A stretch of 64,000 nucleotides of DNA from Pneumocystis sp. 'macacae'. Lineage: Eukaryota > Ascomycota > Pneumocystomycetes > Pneumocystales > Pneumocystaceae. The DNA is taken from assembly GCA_018127085.1 (NCBI GenBank), contig CM030733.1, positions 558,001-622,000 on the forward strand, in the 5' to 3' direction. Both the position numbers and the translations under genes were made by a program. Positions 35,153 through 46,648 of the stretch are shown in pieces. The notes under the pieces were generated by a model, which was not told the DNA's origin, did not search any database, and saw only the letters and a program-made list of their open reading frames with translations. Each line of letters starts with the position of its first letter. The stretch's first letter is position 1.

Positions 35153-36163
35153 CTACGATGCATTGGTTTTGCTTTTAATCGCATTAACGAGCCAATCTAG
35201 ACCCTCTGCCAGCCCCTACCATGCTTAGCTTTATTCTTGATTTTCCTTTATATCCACTTCTCCCGTAATTGCACTTGTCGATATAACTGTCCAGTTCTTG
35301 TGGCACATTTCTGTAAGCCCAAGTCTTTCCGATATTTCTGCAGTATTCAATGCATTTGGTACGTCTTGTTTGTTTGCAAAAACTAACAAATCTGTATCTA
35401 AAAGTTCTTTTTCCTGCATAATTGCCTGGAGCTCCTTCGCCGTTGCCGACAAGCGCTGTACGTCCGTCGAATCGATCACATAGATGATTGCTTGTGTTCC
35501 TGTATAATAGCAGCGCCAATAACTGTATGCATAAGCTGTGGTATGTTCACAGAGGTGCTTACGGTCGAATTGATGTTTGTCCCCCAAGATCCTGTCTTTA
35601 TTAATGTATATACAACGCATATTCTATGCATATGCACTGCATATTTGTATATTCTACGTATATAACCTGTATACATTATACATATAATGCTTAGAACTCC
35701 CACACTGTGCATACACTATATATATAGTGTGTATATATAACGTATAGATAACGCATAGTCTTTGCATACAGTGCATCTTCATTGTTTTTTCATACCCAAA
35801 CATTAAACTTAATATTTTTGTACAACACCGTCTCCATATTAAATCCGATTGCTGTCTGGTTAGAACTGTCTCAATCTTCCTACTGCTTACTTGGAACTGT
35901 CGTAACCACTTCTCCCACCTGTTCTTCAGTACATATACTATGTATATATCTATTCCTTACCTGCATTTTGTATAGAATCGTTGTTTTTCCTGCTACACGC
36001 AATGTTATTCCTTTATTTTTTCTTTAAACACAACACGCCTCCATCCAGTCCAAGAATAAGTACTCTGATTTCTTTTTGTCCCCACAAATGCGACAGAAGC
36101 TTTCCAAAGACTCCGCCTAAGTCTTATCAGGGCAGCTGGTGTATTTTTTTCTCTCAAACCCAT
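35153..36163 (-). CDS. ARL1: ARF-like small GTPase Arl1
   Basis: Arl1 recruits golgin tethers to the trans-Golgi. Eight small exons are implied. Exon 1 holds only ATGG (36160-36163), joined to GCGGAGTC to give MGGVFGKLLSHLWGQKEIRV. The P-loop GLDGAGKTT crosses an intron whose donor reads GCGTGT. Then come LYKMQ, VGEVVTTVPTIGFNMETVLY, KNIKFNVW, DLGGQTSIRP, YWRCYYTGTQAIIYVIDS, FANKQD and TSAITGE. The end is GLAEGLDWLVNAIKSKTNAS, with TAG at 35153-35155. The switch II sequence DLGGQTSIRPYWRCYY favours Arl1 over Arf1. Gly2 is present for myristoylation. One intron (about 35597-35800) is unusually long and AT-palindromic. Confidence 0.9.
35610..35790. repeat. ATATAC/GTATAT palindromic tract in an ARL1 intron
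   Basis: Alternating purine-pyrimidine runs such as ACTATATATATAGTG and GTATATATAAC with many small inverted repeats. They fill the long ARL1 intron. The style matches the larger tract at 41.5-42.3 kb. Confidence 0.6.
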
Positions 36164-37019
36164 TTCACAACTGTTGTTTATGGTTTAATCAGTGCCTAAG
36201 TATTCTTAGACCTGTTGGTACCAGTATTTTCTGTATACTTCTCTATACACAGCGTATATACGTGTATACGCTGTGTTAACGCAGTAGCAGCGGGTTCGAT
36301 CAGCGTTGCATTTTCTATGCGCCGCAAGAAACAAAATCTGTATGGATAAAAGGATTAATAGGATTAATGTGTTTAAGGATAAAGAGACATATAAGGATTT
36401 AGAAGATAGAATAGAGTGGATAGGCATTTTTGGGCATTTTTGGGTGTTTTGTAAGCTTTTCTAAATCCAAATTTAAGGGTACTTAAAATTGCTTTATATT
36501 TGGTTAGTTACATTGAATATAAGTTACATTTGTCTTGAATTTACCTGACTACTTAGTGCTTGACCTGTATTTGGCGGGTGTTTGTCTATTTGCTCAGTGT
36601 TTGTTCTGAACTTGTTTATTTAGTCTTTACATATTTTTCCTGGATTCACTCTATATTTGATCTGAATTTACTTTTCTGTCTAAGTTTTTATTGTCTCTAC
36701 ATTTTATTTCCTCTGGATTTATTTGTTTGCTTTTGATTTATTTAATTGCTTTGTTTTTTTAGAGTTTGTCTATCTTACCTAGATTTACTCTGGTTTTATT
36801 CTGACTTTGCATATTTATTCTGTTTTTCCTGAATCTGTTTATTTACTTTACTTTTTTTTGGATTTCTGCTGTATATATTTCCTTTGGATTTATTCTGAAT
36901 TTACATATTTCTACGGTTTTTGCTTTGGTTTTATTGTAGTTTTGCGCTATACTTGCAGTCTCCTCTGAATTTTTTTCTTAATTTGTTTTTAAACATTAGT
37001 TAGGTTATATAGAATTAAG
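36164..37019. promoter_or_regulatory. Divergent spacer with degenerate T-rich repeats
   Basis: About 850 bases between the divergent ARL1 and ATS1 genes. From about 36530 to 36980 units such as TGGATTTATTCTGAATTTAC and CTGAATTTAC recur imperfectly in a T-rich strand. Near 36420-36450 GCATTTTTGG is repeated. No frame is supported. Confidence 0.5.
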
Positions 37020-38054
37020 ATGTATAACAATATGCTTTTTGCGTTGGGTGCAAATGGACAGGGTCAGTTAGGTCTGCCAAGAGGTGCAGATGTTAACCGA
37101 CTTACACAGGTGATGCTAGATGGAGTACAGCCGATGGTCCTTTCTGCAGGAGGCAATCATACATTAATGCTTGATTCTTCTGGTTGTTTGTTGGCAGCAG
37201 GCGATAACGCATTGGGACAGTGTGGATGCGATGTAAAACAATGGGAAGGTTTTTCGCAAATAGCACAAGAACAGTGCTGGACAGCAATTGCTGCTGGGTG
37301 GAAGTTTTCGGTATTTGCAAGAGAAAATGCTGTATGGACAAGTGGATACGGCAAATATGGTGAGCTTGGTTTGGGAAAAGATAATTACCAGGTAATATTG
37401 CACAAGATTCCTGGATTTCCTCCGAAGAATAAGAAAATCGTTCAATTACGTGCAGGTGTGTATCATGTTGTCTGCTTATTAGATAATGGTGAATGCTGGG
37501 GATGGGGTGACGCACGGCACGGTGAATTAGGACCTGGTTTGGTTGATTGTGTATATAGACCGACGAGGATGTCTGTACCAAGTAATGTGTGCGCTGTAGC
37601 CTGTGGACGTGGGTTTTCTGTAACATTATCAATGACTTTGAATATATGGGGACGTTTGCGTGGTGTAACACATGATTCAGGGTTCTCGGAAATGATGATT
37701 GAATTGAACGATATTTTGTCATTAGATGCATCATGGTCAGCTGTTTTTCTTCTGATGAAGAAAGGCAATGTGGTTATGTTGGGATGTAATGATCTTGCTC
37801 AACGTTGTCCAAGTACAATGCCCCCACTGAAGATGCTTGCTGTAGGTAGTGAGCATTGTTTAGGTGTTGGAGTGGATGGAAAGGTTTATGGCTGGGGATG
37901 GAATGAGCATGGTAATTTGTGTGAAGATAAAAAGGATGTGCGAGAAGTGTATCGGTTAAAAGTACCTAAAGGAAATGTTAAATTTGTTGCAGCTGGCTGT
38001 GGGACCAGTTGGATTTATATTGAAACTTTAAATAAAACTGCTAATGAAATTTAA
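37020..38054 (+). CDS. ATS1: RCC1-repeat protein, Ats1-like
   Basis: A single-exon gene of 344 residues, unusual in this intron-dense window. It has seven RCC1-like blades: LFALGANGQGQLGLPRG, LLAAGDNALGQCG, VWTSGYGKYGELGLGK, GECWGWGDARHGELGPG, LNIWGRLRG, VVMLGCNDLAQRCPS and VYGWGWNEHGNLCED. The GGNHTLMLDSSG and GVYHVVCLLDNG turns are typical. Length and early blade order match budding yeast Ats1 and its relatives, linked to tubulin and to wobble-uridine tRNA modification. A second, longer RCC1 gene lies at 47652-49255, which is the Ran exchange factor; this one is the paralogous small type. Confidence 0.82.
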   Translation: MYNNMLFALGANGQGQLGLPRGADVNRLTQVMLDGVQPMVLSAGGNHTLMLDSSGCLLAAGDNALGQCGCDVKQWEGFSQIAQEQCWTAIAAGWKFSVFARENAVWTSGYGKYGELGLGKDNYQVILHKIPGFPPKNKKIVQLRAGVYHVVCLLDNGECWGWGDARHGELGPGLVDCVYRPTRMSVPSNVCAVACGRGFSVTLSMTLNIWGRLRGVTHDSGFSEMMIELNDILSLDASWSAVFLLMKKGNVVMLGCNDLAQRCPSTMPPLKMLAVGSEHCLGVGVDGKVYGWGWNEHGNLCEDKKDVREVYRLKVPKGNVKFVAAGCGTSWIYIETLNKTANEI

Positions 38055-38622
38055 AATGCAGTTGCAAACATTAAACATGTATTCTGATGTTACGTTTTAA
38101 TATTGAATATAGATTAATTCTATATATATATATTGATACAGAATGTTTTCAACGATATAATAGATTTTAGAGTTGTATATTTTAATAAAATCGGTGTATG
38201 AGTATATTTGAATTTAATTAGTGTATATCAATATTTCATTGAAGTTTTATTGAAACATTATTTTGTTTTTAAGTTATATTCTATGAAACAATTGTTTGTA
38301 TTGTCAGGGAAGAACTCGTATTTACCTTTTATATTAAGTTCATAATATATTTATATTTTATGCATTTGTTTTTATTTGTATTTTTAGATTTATAATTTAG
38401 GAGTACTGTTCAATATTATGAAGTAAAACTGTTATATATTAATATTGTACTGTTATTTGATGAGATTCCTTATTTAGAAAATTATGTTTTACGATTCGGT
38501 TTATAGATGCGATTATATTAAAAAAGATAAAGATATTTGTTATTTCATAAAATATATATGTTATATGTATTGCATTTTTATATATTAAAAGTGTTTTTGT
38601 TATATTAAAGACCTTTTAATGG
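38055..38622. other. Convergent AT-rich spacer
   Basis: About 570 bases between convergent genes, almost all A/T. No gene, tRNA or clear repeat is seen. Confidence 0.45.
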
Positions 38623-39273
38623 CTATGTTTCGATTTGAACATTGCTATTTTTAAACAATTGTTGATTAAGAATTGAATCATTTTTTGATCGATTCAGCTT
38701 AGTAATAGTCCTTTTGCAGTAATTGAAAATACAAGAGATATCTTTTGCCTTTGTAATAAAATGATCCGGTAGGCGATGACCTGTTTCTTTATATAACATT
38801 TGTAAAATCTTGTTAAGTTAGTTATGAATGTTTTTTGGTAGATATTTACACGAAGCTTAAGTTTAGGATTTTGAGAAAGAGGTAAAGGCTTAGAACCATC
38901 ATTCTTACCATCCGTAGAGCGTAACATTGCTCTTTGCATTGCTTTTTCGAGTAACTTTATGTCTTTAATTGGTTCCCTGCGTCCATATCTAAATTTTGTT
39001 AAAATTAATTCTTTTTTGTTTTTCAACGCACGGAATAACAGTGAACCCGTTTAACGATGTATGTGAGAATCTGTAACGTTTCCTTTTTACTATTTGAGTC
39101 TTTTTAGGTATTTTAAATACATTTTGATTTTCTGTTTTTTGTATTGCTTCTGAAAGTTGAGAAAATCTGCAAATTTTATAAAAACCTTGTTTATGATAAG
39201 GAAATGTATATATATTCTTATTTATATGCAATGAAGGTGGTCGAATTCTGCTTAATACACTATAAGCTAACAT
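38623..39273 (-). CDS. Probable mitochondrial ribosomal protein
   Basis: Three exons. Exon 1 starts at the ATG at 39271-39273 with MLAYSVLSRIRPPSLHINKN, a basic presequence-like leader, and ends RKRYRFSHTSLNG. A 57-nt intron leads to YGRREPIKDIKLLEKAMQRA, then KPLPLSQNPKLKLR. A 40-nt intron starting GTAAAT leads to ILQMLYKETGHRLPDHFITK, then AKDISCIFNYCKRTITKL, ending NSNVQIET and TAG. The LPDHF(I/V)TKA motif and the basic leader suggest a mitoribosomal subunit; mL50 is one thought, not established. The second join is phase-exact, which supports the model. Confidence 0.6.
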
Positions 39274-39332
39274 TTTTATTTTTTAAGAGGTGTTAACGTC
39301 GAAAATTGTACATGAAATAACCTTAGTAAAAA

Positions 39333-41075
39333 ATGATGATAACAAAACAGAAAAATTGCCAATGTCTAGTGTTTCATTTTCTGTATATTAGGACTCTATT
39401 CAGAACTGTATTAATATTTTCTTCATTTTTTCTTTTTGTTGCGAGTAAGAATGACCCATTACGAGGTGTTCCAGATTCGAGTAAGGGAATATGTTTTTTG
39501 TAGATTTTTATGTTAAAAAGTAGGAAAATCTCTCTATAAATCCGAAAACGGTATGTGGAAGTGTCTTAATACTTCTAAATATATTCCCTTTTCACGTTTG
39601 AATGATGATTGGTGTGATTGTGAGGATGGGTCAGATGAACCCGGTGAATTTTAAAGAAAAAAATGAAATTATTTACTTATACATTGTAGGAACGTCTGCA
39701 TGCCCAAACGGTGTATTTTCATGTAAAAATGCTGGTCATATTCCAAAGTTTATACCAACATCATATTTGGTTTGTTTGATGCTAGTATATTGATATCTGT
39801 TGACAATTATGAGTATAGAATGATGGAATATGTGATTGTTGTGATGGATCAGACGAGTATGAGGGTATTGTTAAATGTGAAAATACATGTCAAGAAGAAA
39901 ATAAAAAATATAAGCAGGAAATGCTTAAAAAGAAGTATATTTATGATAAAGGGTCGAAGATTCGCCAAGAATGGATGGAAAAAGTTAACGAACTGAAGCG
40001 TGGGTTGGAAAAAGATGTAAAAAAACTTGAAATAGAACTAAATAATGCAATTCGTGAAGATCGAATTTTGAAAAGACAGGAAGCTCAAGAAAAATTAAAA
40101 AAATTGGACCTTAAAAATGATACTTTTATTGTTTTGCTTAATAATAGATTTGATGATTTATTTAATAAATATAAGGATGTGTTTGCGTCTTTTATTCAGT
40201 TTGAAAAGCAAAGTTTACTTATTATTGAAGAAGTTTTAAATTATTTAAAGACCTACAAAGATTCTTCAGAACCTTTTTTAAATGATTTTATAACTTCTTT
40301 GGAAAATAAGAATCGAGATTTAGTTTCTACAAAAGATATTTGTGACAATTATATAACTAATTTACATAACGAACCTAAAAAGTTTGTTCAGCTTATTGAA
40401 AATGAATATTATTTATTGTTAAAAAAAAAATCTATGTTTGATTCAATTGAACAATGGTTTAGACGTATTTTTAATAAAGTCAAGCAATATCTTATTTTGC
40501 GTGGAATATTAGTTGATAATGAAGATATTGATTCGCAATGTATGAGTAAATAATTATCTTTATATAAACTATTAATAATTTAGTGAACTATGACGTTTTA
40601 GATGAATCAAATGAAAAGATACTCCAATTGAAGGAGAAATTAGAAGAAAAACGATTAATGATGAAAAAAAATGTGGAAGATTTTAACATTTACTATGCTA
40701 TTAAAGACGAAACGCTAAAATTTAAATTTAAAGAATATCAATATGAACTAACTTTTTTGAAGAATGCATATCAAGTTTCCCTAAACGATAATTATCGTAT
40801 CTTTCTTGGGTAAAGTGTTTTTAACTAATTAAGCAAAATAGTAATGTACACTTAGCTCTTTTTCTCATTTTGACGGTCCAAATAAGCTATATTATCATAA
40901 TGGTGACCAATGCTGGAATGGTCCTCAACGTTCTGTTGTTGTGGAATTACAATGTGGTATCAAAAATGAAATCGTTTCAACTATAGAATATCAAAGATGC
41001 ATGTATTTTATGAAAGTGCTTACTCCTGGTGCCTGTATTTTACCTTCATACGAAATGTCAAAAGATGAGTTGTAA
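39333..41075 (+). CDS. GTB1: Glucosidase II beta subunit with C-terminal KDEL
   Basis: The beta subunit holds glucosidase II in the ER lumen and presents N-glycans through its MRH domain. A hydrophobic signal (LIFSSFFLFVASKNDP) precedes the LRGVPDS start of PRKCSH. Two LDL-receptor-like Cys repeats follow, with calcium-type acids: RLNDDWCDCEDGSDEPG and NDGICDCCDGSDEYE in outline, with SACPNGVFSCKNAGHIPKF between. A long Lys/Glu coiled coil follows. The MRH part has KLYYHNGDQCWNGPQRSVVV, ELQCG and YQRCMYFMKVLTPGACI. It ends MSKDEL and TAA, an ER retrieval signal. At least six introns. The call is firm. Confidence 0.92.
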
Positions 41076-42321
41076 TGTTACTATATTTTGCATATAAATA
41101 ACTGCTTTGGTGTAATTAATTTTAGTACAATATATCCTATAGCATTGTATCTTAAAGTGTTGCATACTATTTGTGTATCTTACACATATTATTTGTATGC
41201 AAAGATAATATGTTTCTATTTTGAAATGATCTATATATTTGATTTTAAGAGACGCTTTATAATAAAGAATATTTATGGATTAATGGATTGATAAGATAAA
41301 GGACAAAGAGACTTTGTTTTTTTTTATTTGGGTTTTGCTGCTAGAATAAGCGTTGCGTGTATTGGATAGTCGTCATATATACGTCTTATTGAGTACACTA
41401 TTCTTCGGATATATATTTGATGTATTAGTTACTTTGGATTTATGTTTTAATATAAATTAGTTTTTTATAAAATATATTTTTCATGTGTTTTTTCTGTGTT
41501 TTGTTTTTTATGTATGTTGTATGTGTACCATGTGCACACCACATCAATATTATGTATTTTATGCATGTTGTATATACTTTGTATACATTGACACATTATT
41601 TTCTTTTGATAATGTACAGTGCATACATTCCATAATTATATATACCCAGGTAGACGTATATGATGTGTATGTAGTATATATAACTCATATAATGTACATA
41701 TAATATATATATAATAGACACTGTGTATATAATAGATATATATTGAATGAATATGTATTTTTATACATTCATATATATGTTGCACTTTTATATATATCCG
41801 ATATACATGCATATTTCTTTGTATATAGACAATATACACTATATTACATATTGTATGTCTATTACTTGGACTATTTGTCTAATGTATGCATGATAATATA
41901 TGTATTGTATATACATATTGCACATTATATCTAATATATACATATTATATACATTATTCACAGTGTATATATCTTTAACTGTATCTTACAAAACATATAC
42001 GCTTTCTATAGATAGTATATTCAATATATATACTCATTCTATAGACTGTGGTCGTATATTATATATCTATTATATACATCTTATATACATTACGTATGAA
42101 TTAGATGCGCATCATATAGATTAAACATATACTATAGACTGGGATGCATGTATTATATTCATTGTATATTTGTATGTCTGTGCTATATATGTGCTCCGTA
42201 TACGTCATATATGTATTATGTGTTCCATATGCATTGACATGCGTTATGTGCGCTTAATACATTTTCTAGATTTTATATACTCATTAATCACTTTATCTAT
42301 CTTTATTGTGAGCCGCTCCCT
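41076..42321. other. Long spacer between GTB1 and DHCR7
   Basis: About 1.25 kb with no supported gene. Reading frames here are low-complexity Tyr/Ile/His runs created by the repeats described separately. The DHCR7 promoter lies at its right end. Confidence 0.5.
41490..42290. repeat. AT-palindromic tract of TATATAC/GTATATA type
   Basis: About 800 bases of short alternating TATA/TGTATA/CATATA units with many imperfect inverted repeats, for example ATAATATATATATAATAG near 41700. TGTATATAC-like nonamers recur in both orientations. It resembles the ARL1 intron tract. Confidence 0.65.
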
Positions 42322-43940
42322 ATGAATACTACAACACGGCCGATCACTGCATCTACTACACTCTTCTGGGGAAGCAATGCTAGAAGTAAGTTTTAGTATT
42401 TTCATGTATATATATGTGAATATTTACGTACATATATACAGTTCCTACACAGTTAAGAGTATTTGGGTCTCTTGGAATGCTCTTAATATGCCCGATCTTC
42501 ACGTTCTGGGTTCTTATAGCATGTACATACCATCAATGTTCACTTATATGGCATACACCACATTTAGCAGAAACAACATATATAGAATGGCTGCAACAGG
42601 GTTTAAAACAGATGCCAAAGCCTACATGGAATACGTTAATTGCATATGCTGCATGGGTAATATTTCAAGGTATTTTGTATGGAATTTTACCAGGGAAGAC
42701 TGGATTTGGACAAATGACACCTGCTGGGCATTGTCTTCCATATAAGGTAGAGAAAATTCTGTTTTTTCCTGTTTTTTCTTGCTTTTTTCAGTTATTGAGC
42801 GAGATTTATGTTTTTTATAGTTTTTTCTGAAGTAATAACTTAAAAAACTTAATAGGTAAATGGATTGCGAGCGTATATAGTTACACATGTATTATTTTTT
42901 GTTCTAGTGCTTTTTGGAGTGTTTCGTGCATCAATAATAGTGGATTACTGGCCTAATTTTTACATGGTAGCAAATATTTATGGATATAGTCTGTCATTTT
43001 TTTCATTTATAAAAGCACATTTATTTCCTTCACACTATGAAGATTGCAAGTTTAGCGGTAGCTCAATATATGACTTCTGGATGGGAATTGAGCTAAATCC
43101 GCGGTTTGGGAAACTATGGGATTTTAAACTTTTTCATAACGGACGTCCAGGGATTATTTGCTGGACATTGATTGATATAAGTTTTGCAGCAGCACAGCGG
43201 CAACGTATAGGTATGTTTTTTGGAAGTTTTGTTTATTTATTGCTTTTATATAGGATACATTACGAATTCCATGTATCTTGTTATTTTTTTACACAGTCTT
43301 TATGTCCTAGACTTTTTCTATCACGAAGACTGGTATTTGCGTACAATTGATATATGTCATGATCGTTTTGGCTTTTATCTTGCATGGGGAGATACAGTCT
43401 GGCTTCCTATAATGTATACCCTTCAGGTTCAGTATTTATATCAGAATCCTGTTAATTTACATCGCTATCATGCTGTATTTGTTCTGGTATGCGGAATACT
43501 TGGTTATATTATTTTTAGAGGAGCAAATAACCAGAAGGATCATGTACGTTTGACAGATGGGAATTGTAAAATTTGGGGGAAATCTCCTAAATTAATTCGA
43601 GCAACGTATACAACATTGAACGGTAAAATTCATAAATCTATATTATTATGTTCTGGTTATTGGGGTATTTTGTTCTACAGGTTAATGCTTTATATTTATT
43701 TATATAGGCCTTGCACGACAGTTTAATTATGTAGGTGATCTTCTATTAGCATTTTCTATGTGTGCTGCATGCGGTTTTGAGAAAAATCCTCTTTTAGCCT
43801 ATTTTTATATTATATACATGTTTATTCTTCTTAATCACCGTGTTTATAGAACCGAAAAACGATGTTCTGCAAAATATGGTCATTACTGGAAAGAATATTG
43901 CAAAAAAGTTCCTTACAGACTTTTTCCGGGTGTCTACTAA
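42322..43940 (+). CDS. DHCR7: Sterol delta-7 reductase, DHCR7 type
   Basis: DHCR7 reduces the sterol C7-C8 double bond in the ER using NADPH. Exons splice into a multispanning protein. VNGLRAYIVTHVLF follows the first membrane helices. Then come CKFSGSSIYDFWMGIELNPR, LWDFKLFHNGRPGIICWTLI, SLYVLDFFYHEDWYLRTIDI, CHDRFGFYLAWGDTVWLP and GANNQKDHVRLTDGNCKIWG. The C-terminal part reads LARQFNYVGDLLLAFSMCAA and EKRCSAKYGHYWKEYCKKVP, ending YRLFPGVY. These follow animal and plant DHCR7 closely, more than ERG4 (C24 reductase) or ERG24 (C14 reductase), which share the fold. Introns lie near 42387, 42747, 43210 and 43680. Most ascomycetes lack this enzyme. Confidence 0.9.
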
Positions 43941-44385
43941 AGTGTTTCAGTATAAAATGTATGAAGTAATAGTTGAAATGTCTTTTAATATATATCCTTA
44001 ATATCTATATAAAAATTTGAATAAATATATATAAATAAAAATGATATTTTTATATATTTAGTTTTAGAGAAACACTATATATATATAATATTAACAAAGT
44101 ATTATTCTTTTTCAAGTTTAGTTATTTTTAATAATCATTAATTCGTAATATTCTGAATAAAAATATTTCCCAAAAATATCATATTAATGATTTTTTTAAA
44201 AACAATTCATTAATTATTAAAACAGTGTTCCATCATTTATATCCAACTGATTGATTGAAATTTCGTTTTTGAGATTTTAAACCAATAATGTTTAGATTTT
44301 TTTCTTTTTTATAATTTTATATTGCAAATAGCAATACCGATTGCATGTATAATCCATGTATAAAACTTTAGACTTCTTATTTACC
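43941..44385. other. Convergent AT-rich spacer
   Basis: About 445 bases between convergent DHCR7 and the TRF4-like gene. Only A/T-rich low-complexity sequence is seen. Confidence 0.45.
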
Positions 44386-45774
44386 TTAATACTTTTTTTC
44401 ATTCTCATTATATATTTGTTTTAACATTTGACGATGTTCAATGATATCTGCATCTATAGAAATAACAGCGCTTAAAATACTATCTATATGCATATTCAAT
44501 TTTTTATGTTTATGTCGAGGACTTGGTTTTATTGTTTTGTTAACGTGATAAAGTCTGGAAGCTAAAAGATCAAAAGCACCTCCTAAAGTAGCTTTAATTT
44601 TCAGAATACACCGAGACGACTTCGCAATGTCATTATCTGGATCTGCTGGATCCTGAATAGACAGAAGAAACGGCTGAGTGGACTTTACCCATCCTCTTGA
44701 TTTCTAAGAAATATATTTAGATTACATTAAGTTTAATTAAAATAAAACCTTTGAAAAATATTTTCCTCCGTTGTCAATACTAATACCAACTTCATTATAA
44801 TTAAATAGTTTCCCATAAAGCTCAAAAAATTCCATAAGAAGGACGCCAAGATTATCTTGTTCTTTAATCTCTTTTGAAAGAAGTTTTGGGTGCCTTTGTA
44901 AAAAACTTACAACAAGACAAATAATAGAATAACTCCCTAATCCTCCTAAAAATACTTCATTAAGACCCCTCATGTTAAGAAAGTGTTTTATAAACATCAC
45001 GAGAGGCTTTAATGCATAATGTTCTTTCATATATTGTTTTATAATATTAGCTGACACCAGACCGCCTGGTTTATTAAATGAAATATCAACATGAATATGT
45101 GTCAATGTATCGATAAACTTAATAATAGGAACAGAAGCTCCTGTTATAACTTGAATATCTTTTGCAACATTTGAACAGCGTAAATAACGGGAAAGTTTAT
45201 GTAAATCTTTTCTAGTTTCATAAACCCGTGGACCTAAAGAAAGGATAACAAGATCAATATCACTAAATTTTTGTTAAACTATACTTAAATTTAGAATTTT
45301 TACTACCTGGTAGGAAGATATAACATCGTATCAAAAGAGCCAAATGCACAAAGTTGAACATTTTTCCAATGCTTTTGGACAAGAGAATTTATTCTTTGGA
45401 TAACAAGCTCTCGAACAAAATGTTCTTCTTTTGTAGGTGAAATAAAGTTTGAAAAATCTAATATTTCACGATGAAGACTAAATGCGTTAATCTAAATTCC
45501 ATAAAACAAAAGAAATATACATCCTAGAAACACTTGTTTCTTCTGAATAGTCTTTTGCCCACGGGGCCTCTATTTCACGCCGTGGCCGTTTGTTAATGGG
45601 TGTATTGCCTTCCAAATGCTTTCTTTTAAAAAGATTTTCCATTTTAGCCACTGTTTTCTGAAAAAAACTTTTTCGAGAATTTGGAGGCGTAGGAGATCTT
45701 CTTTCAATTGCTTTCCATGTTTCATCATTAAAATCGAATTTAATATAATCTTCTTCCTTTGCAAAACTATCCAT
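44386..45774 (-). CDS. Non-canonical poly(A) polymerase, Trf4/Cid14 type
   Basis: These enzymes add short A tails to RNAs for exosome decay, as part of TRAMP. The start ATG at 45772-45774 gives MDSFAKEEDYIKFDFND. Then come EAPWAKDYS, EILDFSNFISPTKEEHFVRE, LVIQRINSLVQKHWKNVQLC and AFGSFDTMLYLP, spliced to SDIDLVIL, which holds the catalytic Asp pair. The third Asp is in HVDISFNKPGG. The PAP-associated domain has LKPLVMFIKHFLNMRGLNEV and FLGGLGSYSIICLVVSFLQ. The C-terminal part ends KQIYNENEKKY with TAA at 44386-44388. Introns lie near 44705, 45270 and 45500. Domain order and the GGLGSYS block make the call secure; Trf4 versus Trf5 type cannot be told. Confidence 0.9.
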
Positions 45775-46354
45775 TATAAAGTTTTTTTATAAAAAAAATA
45801 TGAAATGTTTATAAGGAGTAGAAAAAGACAAAGGTAAATCCAGAAATGTGTTTTTAAATGCTTTATAAACTTTTATTTTTATAAAATCTTCTGACTTTAA
45901 TTTTAATAGCATAGTAGTCGCTAGATAATCGGTTGGTTGTTAGGGAAACTATAAAAATATGTTGAAATGTTAATAGTAAAATATTAAACAACTGCGATCT
46001 ATTTATTATTTTTACTGCTGTAGACTACTTTTTTATGTTTCTATTATTTGTTATTTTTATTTTAAACATATATTATTTGTATTTTTGTAATATGTATTAT
46101 ATGAAATCTATTATCAATGAACATAACTTTTTTGAGAAATTATAGTAATCTTTTTATTTATATTGTGTTTTTTTATGTTTTAAAAAAAGTTTTAAGAATG
46201 AAGAATGTTAAATAAGATCTGTAAAACAAGATATGCAATTGTAAAAATTCCTTAAAATATGCTTTTTATGACTAGCTATCCTTCTAAATTCATTCTTCCT
46301 TCCTTTTAAAAGGTATTTTTTTCTGGAAAATAACTATAATATTCACTTGTTCAA
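45775..46354. other. AT-rich spacer
   Basis: About 580 bases upstream of the TRF4-like gene and downstream of MDM35. No gene is seen. Confidence 0.45.
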
Positions 46355-46648
46355 CTAAGAATTTTTGGTGCGACGTTTACCACCTTCTTCAAATGGTGCT
46401 TGAGCTCTTGCGTGATTTAAAAGTTCCATAATAGGTTTTTCATGAACTACTTTCTAACTCAAAGATAAATTTTATTTTTATTTATTGTTCAATTTTACCA
46501 TAAAACATGCTTTATATGCTTGAAATAATTCATCACATTCTTCTAATGATCGAGATCCCTGAAGAAAACGATTTGCGTACCAATGATTGAAACATGAATC
46601 ATATTTCTGTTTCATTTCATTGCACTCAGGGTTAATACTTGATGCCAT
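46355..46648 (-). CDS. MDM35: Twin CX9C intermembrane-space protein Mdm35
   Basis: Mdm35 (TRIAP1 in animals) partners Ups1/Ups2 lipid carriers in the mitochondrial intermembrane space. Exon 1 starts at the ATG at 46646-46648 with MASSINPECNEMKQKYDSC and continues FNHWYANRFLQGSRSLEECD, then ELFQAYKACFM. Both CX9C pairs are exact: CNEMKQKYDSC and CDELFQAYKAC. A 45-nt intron from GTAAAA to GAGTTAG leads to KVVHEKPIMELLNHARAQAP, then FEEGGKRRTKNS and TAG. The product is about 83 residues, normal for the family. It is too short and split for simple ORF finding. Confidence 0.92.

Noticed and set aside
41485..42124. Several Tyr/Ile/His-rich short frames in the AT-palindromic tract
   Set aside because: They are translations of TATATAC-type repeats in every frame and direction.
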